DNA of 64,000 bases from Burkholderiaceae bacterium (GCA_018882935.1 VERA01000003.1:1-64000); one strand, 5' to 3'; positions 28,744 through 38,328 are shown, numbered from the stretch's first letter. The notes: generated by a model not told the origin, from the letters alone. Translations and numbers: made by a program.

Positions 28744-29769
28744 ATGAATACCCCCGCACATGAAGATATCCGCCGGTCGCAGCTGTATGACTGGCTTGCT
28801 CAAGTTGATACACCCAAAACTATGCCGGATAGCCTGCGCCCGGCCTCCGCAGATGCCAGCTTTCGACGCTACTTTCGAGTAGACACCGCCGATGGCAAAA
28901 CGCTGATCGCGATGGATGCGCCGCCGCCGCAGGAAGACGTCAGACCCTTTGTACATGTCGCGCGATTATTTGCCGATACAGGCGTTACCGTGCCGGATAT
29001 CCTTGCGCAAGATGTCGAGCGAGGCTTCCTGCTGCTAACTGATCTCGGCAGCACTACCTATCTCAAGCAGCTGAATCCGGACACGGCGCACAAGCTGTAT
29101 ATCGATGCCATCGAAGCGCTGGTGCAGCTCCAGGCGCATAGCGCGCCGGGGAAGCTACCGGAGTACGATCGCGAGCTACTACAGCGCGAGCTGATGCTGT
29201 TCCCGGATTGGTATCTGAGCAAGCATCGGCATGCGACGCTCGATGATCAACAGCGCGCGGATCTCGATCGTGTGTTCGACACACTGCTCGCTAACAACCT
29301 CGCCCAAGCACAAGTGTATGTGCATCGTGATTACCACTCGCGTAACCTGATGGTGCTACCAACCGGTAACCCCGGCATTTTGGATTTTCAAGATGCAGTG
29401 TATGGACCCATCACCTACGATTTGGTCTCACTGCTACGTGATGCCTATATTGAGTGGGATGAGGAGATGGTGCTCGATTGGGCGGTCCGTTACTGGGAGC
29501 GTGCGCGTAGCGCAGGGCTACCGGTTTCATCTGACATTGACATGTTTTATCGCGACTTTGAGTTCATGGGTCTGCAACGTCACCTCAAAGTACTTGGGAT
29601 TTTTGCGCGTCTTTATCACCGCGATGGCAAAGATGGCTATCTGAACGACATACCGCTGGTCATGCACTATGTTCGGAAGACTGCCTATCGCTATAAAGAA
29701 TTTTCGCCCCTGATCAGGCTGCTTGATACCTTGGAAGAAAAGCAGACAGGCGTGGGCTACACCTTCTGA
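28744..29769 (+). CDS. amgK: N-acetylmuramate/N-acetylglucosamine kinase AmgK
   Basis: A 341-residue APH-fold kinase. Its place between lptD and a sugar-1-phosphate nucleotidyltransferase matches the AmgK-MurU pair defined in Pseudomonas putida, where AmgK phosphorylates the anomeric carbon of recycled MurNAc. Visible features are DASFRRYFRV near the nucleotide site, LLTDLGSTTYL, the catalytic loop YVHRDYHSRNLM and ILDFQDAVYGPITYDLVSLLRD (metal Asp). It is not expected to be an antibiotic phosphotransferase. murU starts one base after its stop. Confidence 0.88.
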   Translation: MNTPAHEDIRRSQLYDWLAQVDTPKTMPDSLRPASADASFRRYFRVDTADGKTLIAMDAPPPQEDVRPFVHVARLFADTGVTVPDILAQDVERGFLLLTDLGSTTYLKQLNPDTAHKLYIDAIEALVQLQAHSAPGKLPEYDRELLQRELMLFPDWYLSKHRHATLDDQQRADLDRVFDTLLANNLAQAQVYVHRDYHSRNLMVLPTGNPGILDFQDAVYGPITYDLVSLLRDAYIEWDEEMVLDWAVRYWERARSAGLPVSSDIDMFYRDFEFMGLQRHLKVLGIFARLYHRDGKDGYLNDIPLVMHYVRKTAYRYKEFSPLIRLLDTLEEKQTGVGYTF

Positions 29770-29770
29770 C

Positions 29771-30484
29771 ATGAAGGCCATGATCTTCGCCGCAGGTCGG
29801 GGTGAGCGCATGCGGCCACTGACTGACACCTGCCCCAAGCCATTACTGACAGTGCGTGGTCGGCCGTTGATTGTCTGGCATATCCTTAACTTGGTACGTG
29901 CAGGTCTGACCGAGATCGTGATTAATCATGCGCACCTGGGTCACATGATTGAAGAGGTACTCGGTGATGGCAGCCGGTACGGAGCCAACATTGTTTACTC
30001 TGCAGAAGGCACAGCGCTAGAAACGGCGGGTGGTATTGCCAAGGCACGACATCTGCTGGGTGAAGCGCCTTTCGTTGCGGTTGCCGGCGACATCTATTGC
30101 CCGCACTTTGATTTCAGCAAAGTGAAAGATGTGCTTGAAGAAAGCGACCCATGGGGCAAAGCGTACGCTGCTAGCCAACGTGATCTCGGGTGGCTCTATC
30201 TGGTGAAAAATCCTGCGCATCATCCCGCGGGGGATTTTGCACTCGCAAACTTTTCTATTACGAATGATGGTGAGCCACGCTATACCTTCTCCGGTATTGG
30301 CGTCTATCGCCCGGAGCTGTTCGATGCCATCACCCCCGGCGACAGCGCCAAGCTAGCACCCATCCTGCGGGAATTCGCCGATAAGGGCAAAATCGGGGGC
30401 GAGGTCTACCGTGGCGACTGGACCGATGTCGGTACCATTGAGCGCCTGGAGCAATTGAACGCACCATTGAAAGCAGGATCATGA
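29771..30484 (+). CDS. murU: N-acetylmuramate alpha-1-phosphate uridylyltransferase MurU
   Basis: MurU makes UDP-MurNAc from MurNAc-1-phosphate and UTP, letting recycled wall sugar bypass de novo MurA/MurB and giving intrinsic fosfomycin tolerance in organisms that have it. The 237-residue protein opens with MKAMIFAAGRGERMRPLTD and CPKPLL, the nucleotidyltransferase signature, with VAGDIYCPHFDF and GDWTDVGTIERLEQLN further on. The frame extends upstream into amgK, but the ATG at 29771 gives the family start. It overlaps pepP by ATGA. Confidence 0.88.
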   Translation: MKAMIFAAGRGERMRPLTDTCPKPLLTVRGRPLIVWHILNLVRAGLTEIVINHAHLGHMIEEVLGDGSRYGANIVYSAEGTALETAGGIAKARHLLGEAPFVAVAGDIYCPHFDFSKVKDVLEESDPWGKAYAASQRDLGWLYLVKNPAHHPAGDFALANFSITNDGEPRYTFSGIGVYRPELFDAITPGDSAKLAPILREFADKGKIGGEVYRGDWTDVGTIERLEQLNAPLKAGS

Positions 30485-31818
30485 CTGTGACAAGCTTTGC
30501 CCGTAGGCGCACTGCGCTGCTTGAAAAAATGCATGCGCAAGGCGGCGGGGTGGCGATTATCCCAACCGCGCCTGAAGTGATGCGCAATGCCGATGCCGAC
30601 TACCCGTACCGGCACGACAGCTATTTCTACTATCTCACCGGCTTCCCCGAGCCCGAGGCCACACTGGTACTGATCGCAGGTGCGCAAAACCAATCGATTC
30701 TGTTCTGTCGCGACAAGAACGAAGAGCGGGAGATTTGGGATGGCTACCGCTACGGACCAGCCGGTGCAAAAGAAGCGTTTGGTTTTGATAGCTGCTTCAC
30801 CATTGACAGCATCGATACCGAGTTACCCAAGCTGATGGCGAATGCGCCCGCACTGTTTTATGCACTCGGCAGCCAGGCCAAGTTAGACGAACAAATCCAA
30901 CGCTGGCTAAACACGGTACGTGCTCAGGTGCGTGCGGGTATTAGTGCGCCTGGTGCTGCATTTGATATTCGTGCCATGCTGAATGAGATGCGCTTGATCA
31001 AAGATGCGCATGAGATCGCAACCATGCAGCGTGCCGCAGATATCGCTGCCGATGCGCACGCGCGTGCCATGCGCTGCGCCAAGCCGGGTTTGCGTGAATA
31101 TCATCTCGAGGCCGAGCTACTGCATGAGTTTCGTCGCAATGGTTCGCAGTTTCCTGCTTACGGTTCTATCGTGGCCACTGGCGCTAATGCCTGTGTGCTC
31201 CACTATCGCGCCGGCGATGCTGAACTGCGTGATGGCGATTTAGTATTAATCGATGCCGGCTGCGAACTCGACAGCTATGCATCCGACATTACCCGAACAT
31301 TTCCAGCGAATGGAAAATTCAGTGGCCCGCAAAAAACGCTGTATGAGATCGTCCTAGACGCACAACGCGCTGCGATTCAGGCCACCGGCCCGGGCAAGCG
31401 CTTTATCGACGGGCATGAGGCGGCGGTTCGCGTACTGGCGCAGGGCATGCTGGATACCGGCTTACTGAACAAAGACAACGTCGGTACGCTGGATGATGTG
31501 ATCGCCAATGACAGTTATCGCCAGTTTTATATGCACCGAACCGGTCATTGGTTGGGTATGGATGTGCATGATGTTGGTGATTATCGTGATCCCGCAGTCT
31601 CAGCCACTGAAAAACCGTCGCGCACCCTGGTGCCGGGCATGGTGCTGACGATTGAGCCGGGTATATATGTGCGTCCGGCAGAAGGTGTGCCCGAAGCATT
31701 CTGGAACATCGGCATTCGTATCGAAGATGATGCGCTTGTCACCGCCGAGGGATGCCACATCCTGACGCACAAAGCACCCAAAACCATCGACGACATCGAA
31801 GCGTTGATGCGCGGCTGA
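30481..31818 (+). CDS. pepP: Xaa-Pro aminopeptidase PepP
   Basis: A dimanganese aminopeptidase that removes an N-terminal residue preceding proline. The 445 residues comprise the N-terminal AMP_N domain (about 5-135) and the pita-bread catalytic domain. Metal ligands are in LIDAGCELDSYASDITRTFP (two Asp), RTGHWLGMDVHD (His), TIEPGIY (Glu) and IGIRIEDD (Glu). It is followed two bases later by ubiH, the usual pepP-ubiH arrangement. Confidence 0.96.
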   Translation: MTVTSFARRRTALLEKMHAQGGGVAIIPTAPEVMRNADADYPYRHDSYFYYLTGFPEPEATLVLIAGAQNQSILFCRDKNEEREIWDGYRYGPAGAKEAFGFDSCFTIDSIDTELPKLMANAPALFYALGSQAKLDEQIQRWLNTVRAQVRAGISAPGAAFDIRAMLNEMRLIKDAHEIATMQRAADIAADAHARAMRCAKPGLREYHLEAELLHEFRRNGSQFPAYGSIVATGANACVLHYRAGDAELRDGDLVLIDAGCELDSYASDITRTFPANGKFSGPQKTLYEIVLDAQRAAIQATGPGKRFIDGHEAAVRVLAQGMLDTGLLNKDNVGTLDDVIANDSYRQFYMHRTGHWLGMDVHDVGDYRDPAVSATEKPSRTLVPGMVLTIEPGIYVRPAEGVPEAFWNIGIRIEDDALVTAEGCHILTHKAPKTIDDIEALMRG

Positions 31819-31820
31819 TC

Positions 31821-32954
31821 ATGCGCACCGAGATCGACATCGCGATTGTCGGTGGTGGCCCCGTGGGGCTGTCACTGGCTGCGATGTTGGTTGCGCAGGG
31901 CATCGATCCCGGCAAGCTCGCAGTTATTGATGCCAAGCCGGTGGCAGCGGCTACCGCTGATCCACGATCGATTGCTTTATCGTATGGAAGCCGCGAGCTC
32001 TTGTCGACGATTTCTGGCTGGCCAGCAGCTGCAACGCCCATCACGCAGATTCATGTCTCCCGTCGTGGCAGTTTTGGTCGCACACTCATTCGCAGCCAAG
32101 ACTATCAGCTACCCGCGCTCGGCTATGTTTGCCGCTATGGCGATCTTGTTCAATCACTCGACCGTGCTATGCCGTCAGGCTTGGAGGTTTTGCGACCCGT
32201 CTCGGTAAGCAGCTTTCAAGGTCTTGCTGAGCGCGTGCTGCTATCGCTGTCGGATGGGCGAGAGGTGAGCGCCTCGGTGGTGGTGCAAGCAGAAGGTGGC
32301 GTATTCAGCGAGCAAACGCCCAAGGCACAGCGTCGTGATTACGCCCAAATCGCTATTACCGCTGACGTCCATTCCGCTACGCCACCGCCCGGTCGGGCGT
32401 TTGAACGCTTCACTGCTGAAGGACCGCTCGCATTACTCCCGCAAGGTGAAGACTATGCCATGGTGTGGTGCGTTGCGCCTGATACTGCCGAGCGCCTGCT
32501 TGCGACGGATGACGCAGGTTTTTTGGCTGAACTGCAGGGTATGTTTGGTCAGCGCGTTGGCACTTTCACGAAGCTTGGTCAGCGCTTTCACTACCCCTTG
32601 GGTTTGAATGCCCAACCGAAAACGCAAGACCGAATCATCGCGATTGGCAACGCAGCGCAAACACTCCACCCCGTCGCGGGGCAAGGATTAAATTTAGGTC
32701 TGCGTGATGCAGCAGTGCTGGCGAAAATGTTGGCTCGAGACCCATCACCGACAACACTGACAAGATTTGAGCAATCGCGCCAGCCTGACAGAACAACGAC
32801 GATACGTCTTACTGATGCAATGGCACGCGTGTTTGCGAATGACTCAGACCGTTCACCATCACAACAGCTGCTGGGGTTGTCTTTAGGCTTGCTGGATTTC
32901 GTCCCGCCAGCAAAACGTATGCTGGCGGAACAGATGATGTACGGTTGGCGTTGA
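31821..32954 (+). CDS. ubiH: ubiquinone-synthesis FAD monooxygenase, UbiH family
   Basis: A flavin hydroxylase for ubiquinone ring modification. The 377-residue protein has the Rossmann motif IVGGGPVGLSLAAML, the family motif DPRSIALSYGSRELL and the second FAD motif GNAAQTLHPVAGQGLNLGLRDA. Context beside pepP favours UbiH over its relatives UbiI and UbiF, which share these motifs. The ATG at 31821 is chosen; upstream codons in this frame lie within pepP. The UbiA prenyltransferase of the same pathway is encoded at 50.3 kb. Confidence 0.86.
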   Translation: MRTEIDIAIVGGGPVGLSLAAMLVAQGIDPGKLAVIDAKPVAAATADPRSIALSYGSRELLSTISGWPAAATPITQIHVSRRGSFGRTLIRSQDYQLPALGYVCRYGDLVQSLDRAMPSGLEVLRPVSVSSFQGLAERVLLSLSDGREVSASVVVQAEGGVFSEQTPKAQRRDYAQIAITADVHSATPPPGRAFERFTAEGPLALLPQGEDYAMVWCVAPDTAERLLATDDAGFLAELQGMFGQRVGTFTKLGQRFHYPLGLNAQPKTQDRIIAIGNAAQTLHPVAGQGLNLGLRDAAVLAKMLARDPSPTTLTRFEQSRQPDRTTTIRLTDAMARVFANDSDRSPSQQLLGLSLGLLDFVPPAKRMLAEQMMYGWR

Positions 32955-32964
32955 TGCCAGCGCT

Positions 32965-33104
32965 ACCAATAACGCCAGCGACATTTTGCAAAAATCTAAA
33001 AAGCCTTTGACAAAATGAGCGAAGCGTGCGCTGGCTAGGCGGGGGTGCCGAAGACAGTACTCGACGTACGGCAAGGCACCACCAACAACGCCAGCGACAT
33101 TTTG
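32965..33104. repeat. palindromic intergenic repeat, copy A (ubiH/pntB)
   Basis: A partial copy (32965-32988) is followed by a 94-bp nested palindrome (33011-33104) between convergent genes. The outer arm CAAAATG pairs with CATTTTG, then CGCTGG with CCAGCG, then GGTGCC (33044) with GGCACC (33075), with two GTAC blocks at the tip. It shares the core CGAAGACAGTACT and GACGTACGG with copy B at 41.6 kb. A bidirectional terminator or a REP-like element is likely. Confidence 0.85.
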
Positions 33105-33113
33105 TTACAGGCG

Positions 33114-34559
33114 TTAGATGGCCTTGACCATGTCTTCAATAACCTTCTTCGCATCACCAAACACCATCATGGTCTTGTCGAGGTAGAACAATTCATTGTC
33201 CAAACCGGCGTAACCTGAGGCCATCGAGCGCTTGTTCACGATAATGGTCTTTGCCTTGTACGCCTCGAGAATCGGCATGCCAGCGATCGGCGAATTAGGA
33301 TCTTTGGCAGCGGGGTTGACCACATCGTTGGCACCCAGCACCAGCACCACGTCAGCCTGACCGAATTCGCTGTTGATGTCTTCCATCTCAAAGACCTGGT
33401 CATAAGGCACCTCAGCTTCAGCCAGCAGCACGTTCATGTGCCCAGGCATACGCCCTGCCACCGGGTGGATCGCGTATTTCACGGTTACGCCCTTGTCAGT
33501 CAGCTGATCGGTCAGCTCTTTCAGCGCATGCTGTGCACGCGCCACTGCCAAGCCGTAGCCGGGAACGATGATCACCGTCTCTGCATGGGTCATCACGAAC
33601 GCCGCGTCATCTGCAGAGCCCGCTTTCACGTTGCGCTGCTGCTGACCACCCGCACCACCGCCGGATACCTCGCCACCAAAGCCGCCGAGAATCACGCTGA
33701 AGAACGAGCGATTCATTGCTTTACACATGATGTACGACAGAATCGCGCCAGACGAGCCCACCAATGAACCGGCAATGATCAGCATCGAGTTGTTGAGTGA
33801 GAAGCCAATGCCCGCCGCTGCCCAGCCGGAGTAGCTGTTCAGCATCGACACCACCACAGGCATGTCGGCACCGCCAATCGGGATGATGATCAGCACACCG
33901 AGCACAAAGGCAATTGCCGTCATCACCAGGAAAGGCGTCCACGCAGGATCAGCACCGTCGGCGACAACAAACATCATGCCTGCTCCGACCATCACGACTG
34001 CCATCAGCAGGTTAACCATGTGCTGACCGGGGAAAACCACCGGCGCGCCCTGAAATAAACGGAACTTGAAGGTACCTGCAAGCTTGCCGAAAGCGATGAC
34101 CGAGCCTGAGAAAGTGATCGCACCCACAAAGGTACCGATAAACAGTTCAAGACGATTACCAAACGGGATCGGGTCAGTCGCGCTGGCGACAATGCCGAAT
34201 GCTGTTGGCTCAGACACCGCAGCAACTGCAATACATACAGCGGCCATGCCGATCAGCGAGTGCATCGCCGCAACCAACTCCGGCATCTTGGTCATTTCAA
34301 CGCGCTTGGCCAGCACAGCGCCGATGCCGCCACCGACAACGAGCGCGCCGAGCAGCAAGCCGAAACCGCTTCCGGGAGTTGTTGCTTCAGCTTGCAGCTT
34401 CATGATCAGCGCCACTGTGGTGAGTGCGGCAATCGCCATGCCGGTCATACCAAACGCGTTACCGCGTCTGGCAGTGGCGGGATGCGACAAACCCTTCAGC
34501 GCCTGAATGAAACAGATCGAGGCGATCAGATACAACAAAGTGACAAGATTCATGCTCAT
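33114..34559 (-). CDS. pntB: proton-translocating NAD(P) transhydrogenase subunit beta
   Basis: PntB carries the rest of the membrane channel (domain II) and the NADP(H)-binding domain III of the energy-linked transhydrogenase, which makes NADPH from NADH with the proton gradient. The 481 residues show about eight or nine helices over 1-265 and a soluble end with ETVIIVPGYGLAVARAQHALKEL and VLVLGANDVVNPAA. Two closely spaced in-frame ATGs (34559, 34553) could start it. It begins four bases after pntAb ends. Confidence 0.97.
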   Translation of the reverse strand: MSMNLVTLLYLIASICFIQALKGLSHPATARRGNAFGMTGMAIAALTTVALIMKLQAEATTPGSGFGLLLGALVVGGGIGAVLAKRVEMTKMPELVAAMHSLIGMAAVCIAVAAVSEPTAFGIVASATDPIPFGNRLELFIGTFVGAITFSGSVIAFGKLAGTFKFRLFQGAPVVFPGQHMVNLLMAVVMVGAGMMFVVADGADPAWTPFLVMTAIAFVLGVLIIIPIGGADMPVVVSMLNSYSGWAAAGIGFSLNNSMLIIAGSLVGSSGAILSYIMCKAMNRSFFSVILGGFGGEVSGGGAGGQQQRNVKAGSADDAAFVMTHAETVIIVPGYGLAVARAQHALKELTDQLTDKGVTVKYAIHPVAGRMPGHMNVLLAEAEVPYDQVFEMEDINSEFGQADVVLVLGANDVVNPAAKDPNSPIAGMPILEAYKAKTIIVNKRSMASGYAGLDNELFYLDKTMMVFGDAKKVIEDMVKAI

Positions 34560-34563
34560 GGAA

Positions 34564-34878
34564 TTACGCCCCTTCCTTGTTCTGCGCCTTGGGCTGTTTT
34601 TTCTTGAACATTTCCAGCATCCGCTGCGTCACTAAAAATCCACCGAAGACATTCACCGCTGCCAGCGCAACCGCCAACGTACCCATGAACTGACCAACCG
34701 GGCCGGTGGTGAGTGCTGCGGCCAGCATGGCACCCACAATGATGATGGCTGACACCGCATTGGTCACGGCCATCAGCGGCGTATGCAAGGCCGGCGTTAC
34801 CGTCCAGACTACGTGATACCCGACGTAGATCGCCAAGACAAAAATAATGAGGTTGGTGATGGTGTAGCTAACTTCCAT
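34564..34878 (-). CDS. pntAb: NAD(P) transhydrogenase subunit alpha part 2
   Basis: This 104-residue protein is the membrane portion (domain II) of a split PntA, with three helices (about 7-26, 36-58, 63-85) and a basic Lys-rich tail. Split alpha subunits are common in beta- and alpha-proteobacteria. Unusually, panD sits between it and the pntAa gene. Confidence 0.95.
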   Translation of the reverse strand: MEVSYTITNLIIFVLAIYVGYHVVWTVTPALHTPLMAVTNAVSAIIIVGAMLAAALTTGPVGQFMGTLAVALAAVNVFGGFLVTQRMLEMFKKKQPKAQNKEGA

Positions 34879-34898
34879 GATGTCCTCTGCTAGTAGCT

Positions 34899-35258
34899 TT
34901 ACTTTTTTATTCCGGAGACACGATTACTGCCATCTACGAATACGATCTTGGGCTGGTGATCCACAACCATTGCTTCGCTCATGGGAGCGTACGTACAAAT
35001 AATCAGCAAATCACCACGTTGCGCTAGGCGCGCTGCCGCGCCATTAAGGGAGATCTCACCACTAGCGCGCTTCCCTTTGATCGCGTAAGTGGAGAAGCGC
35101 TCGCCATTGCTGACGTTGTACAAATCGATCTTTTCGAATTCTCGAATGTCAGCAGCGTCGAGCAGATCTTCATCGATCCCACACGAGCCTTCGTAATCCA
35201 ATACACACTCGGTTACCGTAGCGCGATGAATCTTCGCGCGCAGCATGATTCTTTCCAT
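34899..35258 (-). CDS. panD: aspartate 1-decarboxylase proenzyme PanD
   Basis: PanD makes beta-alanine for pantothenate and CoA. The 119-residue proenzyme cleaves itself at Gly24-Ser25 (YEGSCGID) to form the pyruvoyl cofactor on Ser25. From MERIM the numbering matches the E. coli enzyme exactly; a second ATG at 35246 has a purine-rich site (GGAAAG) before it and could be the true start. [20 protein letters not shown] is the conserved active-site region. It lies inside the transhydrogenase operon, 18 bp after pntAa and 20 bp before pntAb. Confidence 0.96.
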   Translation of the reverse strand: MERIMLRAKIHRATVTECVLDYEGSCGIDEDLLDAADIREFEKIDLYNVSNGERFSTYAIKGKRASGEISLNGAAARLAQRGDLLIICTYAPMSEAMVVDHQPKIVFVDGSNRVSGIKK

Positions 35259-35276
35259 TGCCGTACACCGCCGTTG

Positions 35277-36392
35277 TTACTTGCGAAGTACCGCGCCGCC
35301 ATGGCACACCAAAGTCGCAGCGATGATTTCATCAGCCTGATCGATGGTGAGCTTGGCGTCTTTGTCGAAGATCAGCTTCAGAAAATCGAGCACGTTACGG
35401 GCGTACAGCGCTGAAGCATCAGCCGCGCACAGTGCAGGAAGATTCGCCTCACCAATGATGTGAACGCCATGCTTGACCACGGTCTTGCCAAGCTCAGAGA
35501 GTTCACAATTACCACCCTGCTCGACTGCCATATCCAGAATGACCGAACCCGGCTTCATCGCCTTGACTGTGTCTTCGCCAATCAGCACAGGTGCCTTGCG
35601 GCCGGGGATCAAAGCGGTGGTGATGATGATATCGGCCAGCTTGGCACGCTCATGCACCAGCGCAGCTTGACGTTTCATCCAAGCTTCCGGCATTGGCCGC
35701 GCGTAGCCACCTGTGCCTTGCGCGATCTCGCGCTCTTCGTCGGTCTCGTAAGGCACGTCGATAAATTTTGCGCCGAGTGACTCCACCTGCTCTTTGACCG
35801 GTGGGCGCACATCGGATGCCTCAATCACCGCGCCAAGACGCTTGGCAGTCGCAATCGCCTGCAAACCAGCGACGCCAACACCCATGATCAACACCCGCGC
35901 CGCTTTCACGGTACCGGCTGCAGTCATCAGCATTGGGAAGAAGCGCTGATACAGGTTGGCCGTCATCAGCACCGCTTTGTAGCCGGCGATGTTCGCTTGC
36001 GAGGACAACACATCCATCGACTGCGCGCGAGTGATACGCGGCACCGCTTCCAGTGCAAAAGAGGATAGTCCGGATGACGCCATCGCCGCGATACCTTCGG
36101 CATCAAACGGGTTCAGCATACCTACCAGCACAGCGCCGGATTTCATCAGCGCCCGCTCCTCTGCCGAAGGCGCACGAACTTTCAGCACAATCTCGCTGCC
36201 GAGCGCATCTGCAGCAGAGCCGATCTCTGCGCCCACTGCCGCGAATGCATCATCTGGCAGGCTGGCTGGAACGCCAGCACCGGATTGAACGACGACCTTG
36301 TGTCCGGCGGCGATCAGCTTCTTGATCGTTTCCGGCGTGGCAGCAACTCGCGTTTCGCCCTGACGGGTCTCGGCTGGAATGCCGATTCTCAT
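35277..36392 (-). CDS. pntAa: NAD(P) transhydrogenase subunit alpha part 1
   Basis: The soluble NAD(H)-binding domain I of the split transhydrogenase. The 371 residues begin MRIGIPAETRQGETRVAATPETI, with the NAD motif VLIMGVGVAGLQAIATAKRLGA and the mobile-loop region GGYARPMPEAW. The ATG at 36392 is supported by GGAGA six bases upstream; a GTG four codons earlier is less likely. It heads the operon pntAa-panD-pntAb-pntB and is divergent from the Nudix gene across about 270 bp in which I see no clear regulatory site. Confidence 0.97.
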   Translation of the reverse strand: MRIGIPAETRQGETRVAATPETIKKLIAAGHKVVVQSGAGVPASLPDDAFAAVGAEIGSAADALGSEIVLKVRAPSAEERALMKSGAVLVGMLNPFDAEGIAAMASSGLSSFALEAVPRITRAQSMDVLSSQANIAGYKAVLMTANLYQRFFPMLMTAAGTVKAARVLIMGVGVAGLQAIATAKRLGAVIEASDVRPPVKEQVESLGAKFIDVPYETDEEREIAQGTGGYARPMPEAWMKRQAALVHERAKLADIIITTALIPGRKAPVLIGEDTVKAMKPGSVILDMAVEQGGNCELSELGKTVVKHGVHIIGEANLPALCAADASALYARNVLDFLKLIFDKDAKLTIDQADEIIAATLVCHGGAVLRK

Positions 36393-36664
36393 GGTGTTCT
36401 CCACATTGAAAATGAATGGCGCCAGACGCCAGCATAAAAAACCGGGCGCCGATGCGACATCCGCACGTTAGGACTTTGGTAAGGAAAGGCGTTGCCGACG
36501 AATGGGCAGGCCCAGGTTGCTTCGTCGAAAAAAGGGGCAAAGATACTATTGATCGGGATTTTTCGCAACGCACCAATATTTTGGCTTGTTTACTGCGATT
36601 TCAGGCGGCACGGCCCCGATATCACATGCACAAAACAGTAGAATCAGGGCTTTTGAAGGACGCT

Positions 36665-37150
36665 ATGTCATCAATTTGGAAACCGTCGGTCACGGTGGCC
36701 GCCATCATCGAGCGTGATCAGCGCTTTCTATTGGTCGAAGAGCAGACCCCAGAAGGCATCAAATTCAACCAGCCCGCCGGCCATCTCGACCCAGGTGAAT
36801 CTTTGCTTACGGCGGCTGCACGAGAGGCGCTGGAAGAAACCGCGCATGAATTTATTCCCGACGCACTAGTGGGCGTTTATTTGTCGCGCTATCTATCAAG
36901 CCGTATGAATGAAGACGTGACCTACCTGCGCTTTGCCTTCGCAGGCGCCTTGGGCGCATTGCATGATCGTGCGCTGGACGACGGTATTTTGCGTACGGTA
37001 TGGATGTCGTACCAGGAGATATTGGCAACCCGGGAAAAACATCGCAGCCCGCTGGTATTAAAGTGCGTTGAAGACTACCTTGCCGGGCAGCGCTTCCCGC
37101 TATCAGTGATGTTCACCCATCCAAGCATTCACCTCGCGAGCCATGACTAA
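36665..37150 (+). CDS. nudJ: Nudix hydrolase, NudJ-like
   Basis: A 161-residue Nudix pyrophosphatase. The Nudix box [22 protein letters not shown] follows [19 protein letters not shown]; one C-terminal Gly of the strict consensus is replaced (ETAHEF). E. coli NudJ, also directly upstream of mnmA, hydrolyses thiamine pyrophosphate and nucleoside di- and triphosphates; the substrate here is inferred. The ATG at 36665 has GAAGGA a few bases before it. The frame extends upstream to 36416 but without family similarity. It overlaps mnmA by eight bases. Confidence 0.88.
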   Translation: MSSIWKPSVTVAAIIERDQRFLLVEEQTPEGIKFNQPAGHLDPGESLLTAAAREALEETAHEFIPDALVGVYLSRYLSSRMNEDVTYLRFAFAGALGALHDRALDDGILRTVWMSYQEILATREKHRSPLVLKCVEDYLAGQRFPLSVMFTHPSIHLASHD

Positions 37151-38246
37151 AGCGCGCGTCGTGTTGGGTATGTCCGGAGGCGTTGATTCCTCCGTCGCCG
37201 CTTGGCTGCTCAAGCAACAGGGCTATGAGGTCATTGGCCTGTTCATGAAAAACTGGGAAGACGATGACGATGACGAGTACTGCTCGACACGGCAAGACTG
37301 GATCGATGCCGCCAGCGTAGCTGACGTGGTCGGTGTTGATATCGAAGCCGTAAACTTTGCCAGCGAGTACAAAGACCGCGTCTTCGCCGAATTTCTGCGC
37401 GAGTACGAGGCGGGGCGAACGCCTAACCCGGATGTGCTGTGCAATGCTGAAATCAAATTCAAAGCATTTTTGGATCATGCACTTCAACTCGGCGCCGACC
37501 ACATCGCGACTGGTCATTACGCACGAGTGCGCGAGCGAGATGGCCAATTCGAGCTGCTGAAGGCCATTGATACGAGCAAAGACCAGAGCTATTTTCTGCA
37601 CCGGCTGACTCAGTCGCAGCTATCACGCACCCTTTTCCCGCTCGGGGAACTGCATAAATCAACGATACGCAGCATCGCGGATGAGCTGCGGCTGCCGAAT
37701 GCACGCAAAAAAGATTCCACCGGTATCTGCTTCATTGGCGAGCGGCCATTTCGCGCCTTTCTCAACCGCTACCTCTCGTTCAAACCGGGGCCCATGAAAA
37801 CCCCGGAGGGCGATATCGTTGGTGAGCATGTCGGTCTGTCGTTTTACACCCTCGGGCAGCGCAAAGGCATAGGACTAGGCGGGCAGCGCGCGCATCGCGA
37901 TGACGATGGCAAGCACGCGCCCTGGTATGTGGCGCGCAAAGATGTCGCGACCAACACCTTGGTGGTTGTACAAGGCCATGATCATCCTTGGTTACTGTCA
38001 TGTGATGTGGTCGCAGGGCAGATGAGCTGGGTTGCCGGCACACCCCCTGAAGACATGCAGCTGCATGCCAAAACCCGCTACCGGCAAGCGGACGCCTCGT
38101 GCGCGTTGCGCGCCAACGGCGGGAATCAGGCCCGATTACAGTTTGAGCAAGCGCAATGGGCGGTCACGCCCGGGCAATCGGCTGTGCTTTACCAAGGCGA
38201 TATCTGCCTGGGAGGCGGCATCATCGAGCACACCCTGGCTAGCTAA
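37143..38246 (+). CDS. mnmA: tRNA-specific 2-thiouridylase MnmA
   Basis: MnmA puts sulfur on U34 of Lys, Glu and Gln tRNAs. The 367 residues open with [18 protein letters not shown], the PP-loop. The two catalytic cysteines are Cys100 ([12 protein letters not shown]) and Cys196 (STGICFIGE), matching the E. coli pair. The acidic insert [10 protein letters not shown] is the family's usual one. A C-terminal beta barrel follows (about 290-365). Confidence 0.97.
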   Translation: MTKARVVLGMSGGVDSSVAAWLLKQQGYEVIGLFMKNWEDDDDDEYCSTRQDWIDAASVADVVGVDIEAVNFASEYKDRVFAEFLREYEAGRTPNPDVLCNAEIKFKAFLDHALQLGADHIATGHYARVRERDGQFELLKAIDTSKDQSYFLHRLTQSQLSRTLFPLGELHKSTIRSIADELRLPNARKKDSTGICFIGERPFRAFLNRYLSFKPGPMKTPEGDIVGEHVGLSFYTLGQRKGIGLGGQRAHRDDDGKHAPWYVARKDVATNTLVVVQGHDHPWLLSCDVVAGQMSWVAGTPPEDMQLHAKTRYRQADASCALRANGGNQARLQFEQAQWAVTPGQSAVLYQGDICLGGGIIEHTLAS

Positions 38247-38328
38247 GATCGCGTCGGTCCTGAGCGCTTAGCCGCCCCACCCGAAAATAAAACTTGCACT
38301 CTTCCGTAGATTCGCCAATAATCTAAAC

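Noticed and set aside
28744..29769. aminoglycoside phosphotransferase (resistance gene)
   Set aside because: Context with murU and lptD and the motif set fit the AmgK sugar kinase.
34564..36392. broken pntA (frameshift or insertion mutant)
   Set aside because: Both halves have proper starts, stops and lengths of the naturally split PntAa and PntAb proteins.
36416..36664. 83-codon N-terminal extension of the Nudix protein
   Set aside because: No family similarity; the ATG at 36665 has a good ribosome site and the standard domain start.
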